From Kingdonia uniflora (taxonomy: Eukaryota; Streptophyta; Magnoliopsida; Ranunculales; Circaeasteraceae): a DNA stretch of 64,000 bases. The DNA lies in the NCBI GenBank assembly GCA_014058105.1, contig JACGCM010002535.1, positions 620,001-684,000 of the forward strand, read 5' to 3'. Positions 35,291 to 46,519 of this stretch are shown here, one piece after another (the first letter of the stretch is position 1; each line of letters begins with the position of its first letter). Position numbers and translations under genes: made by a program. A model generated the notes under the pieces. That model worked only from the letters and a program-made list of their open reading frames with translations. It had not been told where the DNA came from and ran no database searches.

Positions 35291-35777
35291 CCAGTTCTAG
35301 TTTAAGAGTTTTAAATACCTTTTAGAGTTGGATTAGAGTTGGATTGTAACTAGGACTTGTAACCTCTATAAAAAGGACAAGCTTAGGCTAGAGTTAATTA
35401 TCTAGACGTAAATCATTGTTTAGAGTTTCCTTTAGATCTGAGAGATTTGTAACTAGGGTTTGTAACCTTCTATGAATGACAAAACTAGGCAAGGTTAGAT
35501 CTAGGTTAAACTCAATTTTTTAAGCAATTGGAGCTTATTTTTTCCATTGAATTTGTGTTCTTCAGACTTTTCAGCTAACACAGGCTCTAATACCACTTAA
35601 TCCACAATACGATTGAGAAGCCTGTGTTTTTGGAAGTTCACAAAAATCTGACCAATCAAAGACAGTCAACCCAAAAATGGGGGTCATAGGCCAATAAGGG
35701 GGGGGGGGGGGGGGGGGGGGGGATTGGGAATTCGTCTATCATAATAGGGGGCAAAAACAAATTTGCTCAAAAAATAT

Positions 35778-36240
35778 TCTATCACTAATATTTTCAACAA
35801 ACAACAGTGTTGTTGTGCTAGGCAAAAACAACATAAGAGGATGTCACATAACTCGTCTTCGCCCTATCAACGAAAACACATAACAATCTTCCTCCCTCTC
35901 TCCTCCCATTTTTTTTTTCTTCCAAAATGAGTTACTTATTTCTTTTCCCTAATGGCCAATCTCCTTTCCTCTCAAATGAAAAATTACAACCAAAAATCTC
36001 TATGCTTTATAAACATTCGATTTTGATAGATCATGGCATATGATCCCACTCCCATTTCCATTCTTTATCCATCAATGTTTATTTTTCAAGCAATTACAAA
36101 ATTCGCCACGGTTCTAAATTAATTTATAACGTTGATCTACGAAAAAAAATAAAAAATAAAATATCGTGACTCAACCCATACCGCAAGTCTGCAATGCAGT
36201 GTGGTATGCGTATGCATTGATTCATTCATTTGAATATGAC
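35778..36240. other. Upstream intergenic region of the CML gene
   Basis: AT-rich, no gene. Contains a CT-rich tract (about 35880-35950). Confidence 0.4.
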
Positions 36241-36265
36241 ATATTTCGGTATTTCTAGCCGAAAA

Positions 36266-36308
36266 CCGCGTCTTCAATCCCAAAACCGCGTCTTCCTTCT
36301 TTTATAAA
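36266..36308 (+). promoter_or_regulatory. CGCG boxes and TATA box of the CML gene
   Basis: Two copies of AAAACCGCGTCTT occur 20 bp apart (CCGCGT at 36266-36271 and 36286-36291). CCGCGT matches the CGCG-core site bound by calmodulin-binding CAMTA transcription factors. TTTATAAA at 36301-36308 is a good TATA box about 45 bp before the ATG, implying a very short 5' leader. Confidence 0.65.
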
Positions 36309-36350
36309 CCCAAGCACCATCACAAATATGAAAATCTCAAAACCACAACA

Positions 36351-36821
36351 ATGAGTTCCAATAGTCCCACTTTCTCCCTCCAAAACCCCGACGAAATCTC
36401 CCGCGTGTTCTCCCAATACGACACAAACAACGACGGAAAGATCTCCTCATCCGAGCTCTCATCCGTCCTCATCGCCCTCGGCTCCTCGGGATCCCCCTCG
36501 GAAGTCAAGAGAATGATGGACGAGATCGACACGGATGGCGATGGTTTCATAGATCTCAAGGAGTTTAGTGAGTTTAATCGAAACGTGACGAAGGGAGATG
36601 ATGACAAGGATTTGAGAGAGGCGTTTGAGATGATTGATAAGAACAAGAATGGGTTGATTTCAGCTACAGAGTTGCGTGCTGTTATGAAAAATTTAGGGCA
36701 CAAGTGCTCTATGCGTGATTGTGTGAAGATGATTGAGAGTGTTGATGGGGATGGTGATGGAAATGTGAGTTTTAATGAGTTTAGGAAGATGATGAGTAAT
36801 GGGAAAGGGTTTGGATGTTAG
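36351..36821 (+). CDS. Calmodulin-like calcium sensor (CML), four EF-hands
   Basis: Intronless 156-residue protein. Four canonical 12-residue EF loops: D24-E35 (DTNNDGKISSSE), D60-E71 (DTDGDGFIDLKE), D96-E107 (DKNKNGLISATE) and D132-E143 (DGDGDGNVSFNE). All have acidic residues at positions 1, 3 and 12, except for Asn at position 3 of loops one and three, which is tolerated. It is a cytosolic or nuclear Ca2+ sensor that changes shape on binding calcium and acts on target proteins. The composition resembles the CML23/24 to CML27 type of plant CMLs. The Ser/Thr-rich N-terminus lacks a clear Gly-2 myristoylation site. The frame is intact, and codon use is GC-rich at the 5' end and AT-rich at the 3' end. 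The TATA box and CGCG elements support the start. Confidence 0.95.
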   Translation: MSSNSPTFSLQNPDEISRVFSQYDTNNDGKISSSELSSVLIALGSSGSPSEVKRMMDEIDTDGDGFIDLKEFSEFNRNVTKGDDDKDLREAFEMIDKNKNGLISATELRAVMKNLGHKCSMRDCVKMIESVDGDGDGNVSFNEFRKMMSNGKGFGC

Positions 36822-38450
36822 GATTTTTGATGATGAACTAACGAAAATATGGTGATTTATTACTATGTGTTGTTTGATAATGGTGGTGTTGTTTAGATGG
36901 GATTAATTGAAATCTACCTATGTTTTACTTGTCTATATTTTCTTTTCTGCAATATTCAATCAACAATGCCGCATTGTTGGGGTCAACTTTAAGCTAGGAA
37001 ACGATAAATAATTGTTTTAACGGATCAACTACTTTATTGCACCCACATCACACTTAGATAAATAAGTGTTATTGCACTCTTTTTCAAATCAAATCGATAC
37101 TCCAACTTGAACAATAATTCTTAATCGATAATGGCTCTACTACTATCACCTATTCTGACTTCTTTGCAAACCTTCTGCCAAGACTAGCTTGATATAGGAC
37201 AATTTTGCCTTTTGAATTTCTTCCTAGGTTAGTATTTTTTTTCAATTTGACCATCAAACTGATAATATTTCTGAAACCTATAAAACATACCCTCTTTATA
37301 TGTAGGTTTTGATTCTGCATTTGCCTGAAAGCAACAATGTGGTAGGGTGCACTCAGCGGATAGTCATGAGATTGGAGACGTTTGGGAGTTTTCTTCGTTG
37401 GCCTTCATACTTGACATGATCATATAAGATAGGAGATCATGAGAGACTTCTATGTTGCTTTGCATCATAAGTTTAACAAAATTTGATAACAAACTGTCAA
37501 AATAGTAATGTCATACTTGCACATTTTCATTGACAGTTTAGAATAACTGCATCTGTTTTGGCTCTATCACACCAGGCGTACCGTTTTAACTGTACTATAA
37601 TTTACATAATTGTTATCTATTAACTATTAAATATGATATTCTATTTAACGGTAGAAATTGAATCAATTTCAACTGTTGACTTGAACTCCATCATTGATAT
37701 GGTCATAACTAGTGGAATTGGTTGAAGCTTTGTGAAGATGATCTTCTTATTACATAGAACATTCACATCGGTCGGATTCCAATTCCATTACCTTTAACCC
37801 CATTAACCGACTTTAACCCCATTAACCGAGTGGAGTGTACACATTAGTGTTTACATGGGAGTGTTCATTGAGACTCTCCCATTAAGTAAATTAGTAGCAA
37901 TAGTCCGTGCTTAGCATGAGCAAAATCTTAATTAAAGCATCTTGAGGATTCATTGTGCACAATCCAAGTACATTGGGATTGATAACCTCACCAATAAGCT
38001 CAAATAAACTCAAATTATTCGTGCTTAAGAAGTTGCTAACTCTTTTGACTATCATCTCGCTAATCTGAAATTCAATATTAATAGGAGGTTAGGCAAAACT
38101 CACCCACTTGTGGGTGACGCAAGTAGAACTCTATGACATATCAAAGGAGATTACTTTGGCATACTCATGGGCCTCTACCAATATATAGAAACTTAAACCA
38201 ACAAACAAAATACGAAGTCTGCACATAATGCCAATATAAAACTCAAATAAAGTAGGAATTTTGAAAACGAATTGATAATGCCTGTAGCCTCAAAAGATTT
38301 TAAGAAATAGACTATTTCATTTATTCTATGAATGGTATGAGTTATAATATTATATAAGAAATGCATTTTAGCAATGCATTCTTAGAGTATCAAATGCACT
38401 GTAAATGAAACTTGAATGTAAAATGCATTTTAAACGGAGTGATCGCCAAA
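36822..38450. other. 3' region of CML and intergenic DNA
   Basis: No supported gene or repeat terminus. AT-rich, with a short direct repeat 'ctttaaccccattaaccga' at about 37792-37828. Confidence 0.4.
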
Positions 38451-38787
38451 TAAAATAAGAAACTTAGATAATTTACATTAAGGGAATCTAAACATTAAAA
38501 TAAAATCTTATAGTTAGCTATACTATTAACGTGAAGAATATGGAGTCTTCACAACCTTGAAAAGAGGAGCTTTACTTATCAGATAAATAGATCAGTACCT
38601 TCTCTTATATAAACTCTCTTGTACTCATCCACTAGATAAGCTCTCTTGTGATCTAGATAGGGATTATAGAGTTGATGTATATCGCATAAACCTCTATAAA
38701 TAATAGCTCAATGAGCCTCACCAAAGCACGGTGAGTTTTATCTTTGCATGTTCTTATATGGTGTCAGAGCCATAAAGACTCACGTCA

Positions 38788-38820
38788 TCTTTCTTCTTCT
38801 TCTTCTTCTTCTTCTTTTCT
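38788..38820 (+). repeat. (TTC)n microsatellite
   Basis: About eight TTC units in the copia leader between the primer-binding site and the gag start. Confidence 0.9.
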
Positions 38821-38844
38821 CTACCTTCCAATTTTCTTCTCATC

Positions 38845-41145
38845 ATGACTGGTTCTAGTGAATCAGATACTAATATCTCCACCACAGCTTCCCCAACCAT
38901 GGCTTCAATCACCACTACTAATATCACGAAAATCAACCATTTGATATCTATCAAACTAGATAACAACAATTATCTTCTTTGGAAGATCCAGTTTGTCCCT
39001 CTTCTTAAGGGATATGATCTTGAAGGTTACGTCAATGGCACGCTTCCATGTTCGGCTAAGTTTCTCCCCTCTACTTCAGTCGATCAAAATACTCTGAATC
39101 CGGAGTACGTTGCTTGGAATAAGCAAGATAATATTTTACTAGGATGGATCTTATCTTCTCTCGATGCAACAGTTTTAGTTCATGTTGTGAGTGCTGCAAC
39201 ATCTTCTCAGGCGGTATGGCACGCTTTAGAGCGCAAATTTGCATCCAAATCATGTGCCCACATCAACACTCTACGACGCAAATTGCAGACTTTGCGTAAA
39301 GGTACAACAAAAATGTCTGATTATCTTCAACTTGCTAAAGCATTAACAAATAATCTAGCAGCATCAGACCAAATAGTCCCTGAACCAAATCTTCAACAAC
39401 TTATTCTTGGTGGTCTTCCTAGTCCCGAATATGATGTCGTTTACACCACTCTTACAACGACAATAGATGACACTCATATGGAGGACTTCCAGGCTCATCT
39501 AATGTCTTTTGAACATCATCTAGATCGACAAAGTACTATTGTCGACACCACTCCAATTTCTGCCAATGTTGCCACTTCTTCCCGCGGCCGCCAATCTCAC
39601 AACCACGCGAGTTCATCTCAGCATCAACTATCTTTCAATAGAAATCAACATTCATATCGAGGCCGTGGGCGAAATAATCGCGTCCGCGGTGGACGATCTG
39701 GTAATTCTTATTACTCTCATTTTGGTAATCACCCACAGACATCTACATATGGAGGAGCGTTTCAAGTATGCGGTTTGTATAATCATACTACTGCCCAATG
39801 TTGGCATCGAAATGATGCATCAAATCAAGGTAATTTTGTGTCTAACAATGCTGCATTTATGGCTACCCCGGGGATTCCTACAAATCAAAATTGGTATCCC
39901 GACTCCGGTGCGACAAATCATATTATGGCGGATTTGAACAACTTGAGTTTTCAATCAGAGTATCGCGGCCCTGACTCCATCAAAGTAGGTAATGGTCAGA
40001 ACCTTTCTATTACTCATAAATGTACTTCTTTTCTTCGCACACCTTCCAAAACTTTTACTTTTAGTAATATTTATCGTGTTCCCTCTATCACACAAAATCT
40101 TTTATCTGTCTCTCGATTCACAATAGATAATGATGTTTATTTTAAATTTTATCCCACTTATTTTCTTGTGAAGGATCGCTTGACGGGGAAAGAGGTGTTG
40201 CACGGACCGAGTAAAGGGGGACTTTATTCTTTGAAACAATCTCTTAGCCCAAATTCTAGTCACTCTCCTGCTTTCTTAGGTGTCAAGACATCAACAGACA
40301 CATGGCATAAGCGCCTGGGTCATGCGATGATGCGTACCGTCAATCAAGTCGTTTCTAGACATGTGTTACCTATATCTCCAGTAATAAAACTATGTTTTGT
40401 CCGTCATGTCAAATGGGGAAAAGTCACTGTCTCCCGTTTGTACCAAGTAGTAGTGTCTATAATAAACCGCTGGAACTTGTTTTTTTATGATATTTGGGGG
40501 CCTTCACCAATTTTTTCAAATAATGGTCATCGTTATTATATTCATTTTATTGATGCTTTTAGTCGATATACGTGGATATTTCCCATGAGTCGTAAATCAG
40601 ACGCTCTGCGTATGTTTGTTTCTTTTAAGGCAAATGTGGAAAATCTTTTTAATGATAAAATCAAGAACCTTCAAACTGATGGAGGACTTGAATATAAAGC
40701 ATTTTTGCCTCTCCTGAACACTCACGGTATCACGCATCGTATATCATGTCCTTATACTCATGAGCAAAATGGCCCTGCGGAAAGGAAGCATAGACATATT
40801 GTTGAAACAGGCCTCACACTTATGTCTAATGCTTCTATTCCAATGATATATTGGGATGATGCTTTTACAACGGCTGTCTTTTTAATAAACTTGTTGCCAT
40901 CTCCTGTACTCAAACAAAAATCCCCATTTGAAATCCTTTTTCAAAAAGTTCCAGATTACACATTTCTTAAGGTATTTGGTTGTGAATGTTTTCCACATTT
41001 AAGACCATTCAATGCAAACAAACTAATGTATCATTCTCTTCCATGTGTGTTTTTGAGCTATAGTGAGTCCCATAAAGGCTATCATTGCTTACATGTCCGA
41101 CTCGCGCATCTACATCTCCTGCAATGTGATTTTCAAAGAAAGTAA
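38845..41145 (+). pseudogene. Copia gag-protease-integrase reading frame
   Basis: 766 codons open from ATG 38845. Gag (UBN2-like) comes first: DNNNYLLWKIQFVPLLKGYD, LQTLRKGTTKMSDYLQLAKA. The zinc knuckle is damaged: its first Cys is Phe in FQVCGLYNHTTAQCW. The aspartic protease motif is intact (WYPDSGATNHI). GAG-pre-integrase has HKRLGH. The integrase core has all three acidic residues: Asp in YDIWGPSP, Asp in QTDGGLEY, Glu in NGPAERKHRHIVE. Between 40385 and 40487 the frame reads KLCFVRHVKWGKV, but the neighbouring frame reads FCPSCQMGKSHC, the normal zinc-binding half. Two compensating indels therefore scramble the HHCC site while keeping the ORF open. The frame is lost after about 41090. 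Confidence 0.9.
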
Positions 41146-43061
41146 GTTTTCTTTCTCTCACAACTCGCTCCCCTCTACAAAAATATCCACCAGCGAACCA
41201 GGAATCCTTAGACCGCCTCCGGTCACATCTACTAATCCGTTGAATGCATTATCGAGTGGTCATACATATACCAACACCACATCACCATCATCAGCTATAA
41301 TACCAACATCTCCACAAATGCATAGTGCCTAAGCACTATCACCAATTATCCAACTCCCTTCATCGACTCCCATATCACCAGTACCACAAGCATCTTCTCC
41401 CGATGACCCCATTTTTATCCCTCAAGCACCTCCATCTACCATTACTTTACCTCTCCCTAGTTCTATGGACCCAGTAGATCACCATATGGTTACCCGAGGA
41501 AAGGTGGGAATTTTTAAACCAAAAGCTTTTACCGCTACTAAACATCCGATGTCTGAAATTCATAGTGACATCGAACCGACATGTTTTGCACAAGCTAATA
41601 AAAATGATCGATGTCGACTAGCGATGACCGAAGAAATAAATGCGTTACATAACACGGGAATATGGACACTTGTCCCGTCTTCACCGCGTCAAAACATTGT
41701 TGGTTGTAAGTAGGTTTTTGGGATAAAGAGAAAGGTAGACGGATCTCTTGATCGTTATCGCGCAAGACTTGTGGTAAAGGGCTTCCATCAACAACACGGT
41801 TTAGATTATGATGAAACTTTTAGCCCAGTAGTAAAACCAAGTACAATCCGGTTGGTACTCGCTATTGCCGTATCCAAAAATTGGTCGGTAAATCAATTGG
41901 ATGTGCAAAATGCCTTTTTGCATGGATATCTGGACGAAGAAGTTTACATGTCCCAACCTCCTGGATTTCTAGATCCCGATCGTCCACATCATGTATGTCG
42001 ACTTCGTTGTTCAATTTATGGTCTTAAGCAATCCCCGCGAGTATGGTATGCTCGGTTGAGCATTTATTTATGTCATATTGGATTCACAATCTCGGAGTCT
42101 GACTCGTCGTTATTTATTATGAGATATTTGCAGGATGTAGTGTATTTACTTGCCTATGTTGATGATATTATCATCACAGGTTCGAGTCAATCAATTATTC
42201 GTTCTACCATTTCAAAGCTACTTTCAGAATTTCCCATAAAAGATTTGGGTCTACTAAACTATTTTTTGGGCATCGAAGTGTTTCAAAACTCTAGAAGTAT
42301 ATTCCTTTGCCAGCGGAAATATATTTTGGACTTACTGGCTAAATGCAAAATGGATGGAACAAAACCCTCATCTAGTCCCATGGCTGCTCATACTACTCTC
42401 TCCAAATATAATGGTAAACCATTTCTAGAACCGACTTTATATCGAAGCACCGTTGGTGCATTGCAATACTTGTCCTTCACACGACCAGATATCGCATATC
42501 CAGTCAACAAAGTTTGTCAGTTTATGCAGTCCCCTACAGATGATCATAGGGCCGCTGTAAAGAGAATTTTACGCTATCTCAAGGACACAATCGGGTATGG
42601 TTTATGAATTCGTCCCGTATCTTCGACAATTTTACATGCCTTTTCTGATGCAGATTATGCGGGGGTGTCCAGATGATAGACGATCTACATCAGGTTTATG
42701 CACATTTTTTGGACCTAACATCATCACATGGAGTTCCAAGAAGCAAGATACGGTATCTCGGTCTAGTACAGAATCAGAATATCGTGCTTTAGCGTTAGCC
42801 ACATCCGAGGTTATTTGGCTCAAATCTCTTCTAAAAGAACTTGGTGTTAATCTTTTGTCGCCCCCAGTGTTATGGTGTGATAATTTGGGGGCTACTTATC
42901 TTTCCGCCAATCCGGTTTTTCATGCTCGTGCAAAACATATAGAAGACGACTTTCACTTTGTAAGGGAAAAGGTTGCCCGTCGGGATCTTCTAGTTCACTT
43001 CATTTCTTCTAAAGATCAAATTGCCGATGTTCTTACTAAAAGCTTAAGTACACCTCGTTAA
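41090..43061 (+). pseudogene. Copia reverse transcriptase-RNase H, broken frames
   Basis: Continuation of pol after a frameshift near 41090. A Ser/Thr/Pro linker (41063-41332) comes first. The RT N-terminal part (41465-41713) ends at TAG where the family has Trp. The RT palm (41771-42607) has QLDVQNAFLHGYLDEEVYM, IYGLKQSPRVWYARL and the catalytic LAYVDDIIITG. Another frameshift and stop at about 42605 precede RNase H (about 42600-43061), with [29 protein letters not shown] and the end [12 protein letters not shown]. The stop at 43059-43061 coincides with the junction to LTR sequence, so the true C-terminus is missing. Confidence 0.9.
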
Positions 43062-43121
43062 ATAATAGCTCAATGAGCCTCACCAAAGCACGGTGAGTTT
43101 TATCTTTGCATGTTCTTATAT
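43060..43121 (+). repeat. Truncated 3' LTR of the copia element
   Basis: 62 bp identical to 38698-38759. It begins 'aaataatagctcaatgagcc' and follows the pol sequence without polypurine tract or LTR start, marking a deletion junction. Confidence 0.85.
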
Positions 43122-43488
43122 ATACTCAAGCATCTACTGATAAGCGAGCATGTGTATATGAGTATTAAGTATATGAGCCTTGCAATAACTATCAACTCAA
43201 ATCTACCTATAATAGATAGGTCAACCAAGTCTCTATACGCCAAACCTATTGCAACATAATTCATAAACCAACATCAATATTTGGTACTAACGCAAAAGGT
43301 GGTGGAAAGCAGTGTCCAAGCCTTGGTAGAAAATCTATACACACCATGAGAATTCAAGAATAGTATCATAATCTAATATGCCTATGGGATATCTAATCAT
43401 AAATTGACGTCGATAAAGTTTCCAAAGTAAGAAGCATAAAATCAAAAAGTTAACATCTAATTGTACGAGATTATATTATGAAACTATT
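43122..43488. other. Intergenic DNA after the copia element
   Basis: No gene, RNA or repeat end supported. Unassigned AT-rich sequence. Confidence 0.4.
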
Positions 43489-43568
43489 GAATCTTAGTGG
43501 ACTCGAACCACCACCTCTTGAAAGTATTCAATACATTCTCAGTGCTCTTCCATTTAAGCTAAATATCC
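43489..43568 (-). tRNA. tRNA-like sequence, degenerate (possible pseudogene)
   Basis: On the minus strand, GGATATT can pair with AAGATTC as an acceptor stem (one mismatch, one G.U). A D-arm GCTT..GAGC lies in TAGCTTAAATGGAAGAGC. A T-arm GGTGG-TTCGAGT-CCACT has the canonical TTCGAGT loop. The anticodon region cannot be folded into a standard 5-bp stem with a 7-nt loop, so no isotype is assigned. It could be a decayed nuclear or organelle-derived tRNA copy. Confidence 0.4.
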
Positions 43569-44963
43569 AATAAGAAAAGACATAAGTATTACAAACTGAA
43601 CTTTGATTCACGCATAAACTCTTTGTAAATGCAATATTGGGCAAGAAATATGTCAGGTATACTCTAAAGCTATAAAGGATATAAGTGCAAGTATTCAGTA
43701 ACATTCTCCTTGTTAAATGAATTTATTCTACAACTTAGGCCTTAAAAATAAAATAGTTAATTCTACTTTTGTAATTATTTTAGGCAACGTGTTGATAAAT
43801 AAAGGTAGCTTCACCAAATATGTGATTAGCTTGTGCATATGGTTTGGACTCAAAAGAGAAGAATAGCAAGTTGAAAACATTGATTGCCTATTCAGTTCTT
43901 ACAAATTATGCCGTCCAAAATTTTGAAAAACCTTTGACCCCACAAGAAACTACAATGACACTTTCTTCAATAGTACATTTTTTCGCAATGTGATTGATTA
44001 ATTTTCAGACTACTTTAAGAATGCAGAGCATCTAAGAAAACATCATTTTAGAACATATGTTAATAACAACAAAATGGTAAAAAAGAGAGTTATGAACCAT
44101 ATCCTTTAGGAGCTTGAACACTAAGAAAATGGTAAATATAACTGAATGATAAAATTAAAAATTATCGGAGATATAGATATAGAAAGATTAAAGAGGGAGG
44201 ACAATTAATAGATTCCAAGGACATATTTTGTGGGAAGAGATATGAGATAGATGGAAATTAAAAAAAGAGGACTAGCATATTAACATATCTTTAACATCAA
44301 TTTGCATGCTTGGACGGGGGCAAGTGCTTGCAAGAAGATGTATGGGTCATTAAAGAATGACTACATTAGCTTGCATAGCATCCCGGGTTGAACTCCAGGT
44401 CCCTATTTCATCAAGCTACAATGACCCTACAAAAACCTACTATAAATCCAAATAATTCTACAGCTATTTGATGAATTCATGGCTGATTTTTGAACTTATA
44501 TCGTCAAATGAACATTTATTACTGGTTCTTATTCTAAATCTTACTTTTAGTATTTTAATTATAATTTACGATATTGTGTTTTAAAAGCTTTAGATTTCCT
44601 ACTACCTCTTATTCCCACCTCTTACTTATATTTCTCACTACCTCTTTCCGAGATTTATCCCTCCCATACCATAAGATCTCAGCACCAAGCGTTTATATTT
44701 ATTTTTCAAAAGCGTTATCTTCATCGTTTGAAACATCAACCACATCGCTCTACATTAGATGAACTTGCATATTCAGTTAAAACTTCATTATTAGCATAAT
44801 GCATATTTTTATCATTAATATAAGAGCAAAATTAATGTTTTCGGTGTGAAGAAAGATAGACACATCTTGATGCTCAGTTAGATTAAACCAACATAGGAGG
44901 AATATTAAATTTAAGCAATTGATTGCTGATCCAGTCCATGTGCTAACACCTACAAAAACCCTT
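43569..44963. other. Intergenic DNA with one block repeated at 45.2 kb
   Basis: No gene. The block at about 43928-43990 (containing 'caagaaactacaatgac') is repeated diverged at about 45213-45270, suggesting an older repeat family. Confidence 0.4.
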
Positions 44964-44971
44964 GAGAGACT

Positions 44972-45186
44972 AAGCCTGTTTTCGGATTGGATCGGATCGG
45001 AAATGATTCTAGTCGGAATTTTTCTGATTTTTTTCGGAACTGGAAAATCTGTTCCAATTCCGATCCGAAATTTTTCGGAAAAATTTGGAAATCGAATTTT
45101 CGGAAATCGGAACTGTAAAATAGTGTTCCAAAATCGGATTGAAAATCGAAAAAAATTAGAAATTCAGACAAAAGTTGCACCCCTAT
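44972..45186. mobile_element. hAT-type MITE (215 bp) with 8-bp target duplication
   Basis: Flanked by a perfect 8-bp duplication GAGAGACT (44964-44971 and 45187-45194). The right end reads GTTGCACCCCTAT (inverse ATAGGGGTGCAAC, a common plant hAT end). The left end AAGCCTG matches it only partly. The interior is made of repeated TCGGAA/TTCCGA motifs that can fold back on themselves. Non-coding. Confidence 0.75.
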
Positions 45187-45194
45187 GAGAGACT

Positions 45195-46514
45195 GCTCCA
45201 CATTCTTTAACAACCTTTGGCCCTGCAAGAAACTACAATGACTCTAGTTCAATAACGCATTTTTAACATATGGAAAAAATGTTTAGCCTCTACAATGTCC
45301 ATGGTGATAAAGATTTTTTGCCTTCTTTCAAGATCTTGTAATCAATCATAAATGCATGGGTAAATGCCAGAGTAATAATATACATTAATATGAAATAGAC
45401 ACCTGCAAAACTTATATACAATAACATGGCCTAAAACTGAATTTAATTTCTTGTTCTTCTGTGCTCAATTTATCTAGTCTCAAGCTCTTAATTGCAACAT
45501 CTTTTTCTTCTACTATTATTTATAGCATTAACCTACATCTTTATTAATATTTATATAGATTTAAAAATAATCATGGAGAGAGAGAGAGTCAAACCAACCA
45601 TAAATTTTTGATAAAAAATACAACATATTAAAGCATTAAAGAGAAAATAAAAAAGACTAACCCGTGAAATTAAAAGAGAATTGAGGAGTATTTTGACAGT
45701 GAGAAAACAATCTGCTTGCCTTTCTTCCTTCTGTAAGTTGAGTTTGCAGATTTCATCATTTATCATGAGGACACAAGGTTTATAGTAGATTGAAGAGATA
45801 CATCGTTTGGTTTGCAAAGGATATACATATAATATTTTAGCGATAAAATACTTTGATGAAATGCAGTGGTGCCTAAACTATGTTTATGTACCCTTGGGCG
45901 GATAACTCAAATTGCAGTTGTGGCAGCAGGACAGGGATCTTTCTCAAAAAAAGTACACCTTTATCTAGTAGTATATATACGAAAACAAGCCATAATACTA
46001 TCAGTGAACTATACGAATATGCAACCAAAGTTCCAAATGTATTATTGTTTTCCCACACACGAAAACATTAACTCTAAATTATATGAGTATGTACCCGAAG
46101 TCCCGAACATTCAACTATGTTTCTCTAGTTATATGAATACTAACTCAAACTTGAATAGTGAATTATACATTTTTTGTATGCATATGCAAACAACTAATTG
46201 CACGAATATATCTTACCAAAAGGCAAAGAAATGGGGACGAACATGTACTCCTTGTAATAATCAAAGGAATCAGCAGCCCACCGATGTGCTATCATAAGCA
46301 GCTATGTCCAAAAATGAAACCTAGCATAGCAGAATTTTAAAACCTTAAAACTTGATAGAAAATCCCTATATTGCGTTAAAAAACACACATACTGAGGAAA
46401 TATTTATGGTAGAAACAGGTTTAAGAGATGTGAGAAAAGATTTTGGGAAACGGAGAAGATTGTGAAGAGGAGTCGCAACACAATCGATAATGATATTTGG
46501 TACAACTTCATGAT
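45195..46514. other. Intergenic DNA downstream of the terpene synthase pseudogene
   Basis: AT-rich. Short ORFs at 45866-46297 show no recognisable domain. Repeated 'tatgagtatg' and 'tatgaatac' around 46010-46150 give a weak period. Nothing firm can be supported. Confidence 0.35.
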
Positions 46515-46519
46515 TTATA

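Larger units (their letters stand above)
34706..35768 (+). mobile_element. Pack-MULE with 9-bp target duplication
   Basis: Long terminal inverted repeats of about 140 bp: left arm 34706 to about 34845, right arm about 35625-35768. Both outer ends read GAGCAAATTTG inward and share 'tatgatagacgaattc', 'ggcctatgacccccattttt' and 'gtgaacttcc'. The element is flanked on both sides by the same 9 bases, AAAAAATAT (34697-34705 and 35769-35777), the hallmark of Mutator-like transposition. No transposase is present; the interior holds a piece of a host gene (34921-35101) and a cluster of TTCGAA motifs. A G homopolymer of about 24 bases (35699-35722) interrupts the right arm. Confidence 0.9.
38450..43121 (+). 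mobile_element. Ty1/copia retrotransposon (Ale/Retrofit-like), 3' LTR truncated
   Basis: The 5' LTR ends at about 38758 and is followed directly by a primer-binding site TGGTGTCAGAGCC (38759-38771), complementary to plant initiator tRNA-Met. A TATA box (TATATAAA, 38606-38613) lies in the LTR; its start is not resolved and 38450 is only approximate. The last 62 bp of the LTR (38698-38759) recur perfectly at 43060-43121, fused to the pol stop codon. No polypurine tract and no LTR start are seen there, so the end of pol and most of the 3' LTR have been deleted. Order of domains gag, protease, integrase, RT, RNase H (copia order). Confidence 0.85.

Noticed and set aside
35582..35594. Primer-binding-site-like sequence (inverse TGGTATTAGAGCC), suggesting an LTR retrotransposon on the minus strand
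   Set aside because: The surrounding structure is better explained by long inverted repeats with a perfect 9-bp duplication (Pack-MULE). The site may be part of a captured fragment or chance.
36320..36703. A 127-codon minus-strand ORF
   Set aside because: It is antisense to the calmodulin-like gene, whose four EF-hands are unmistakable.
45866..46297. A 143-codon plus-strand ORF
   Set aside because: No domain recognised, composition is that of AT-rich spacer, and several overlapping frames are equally open.
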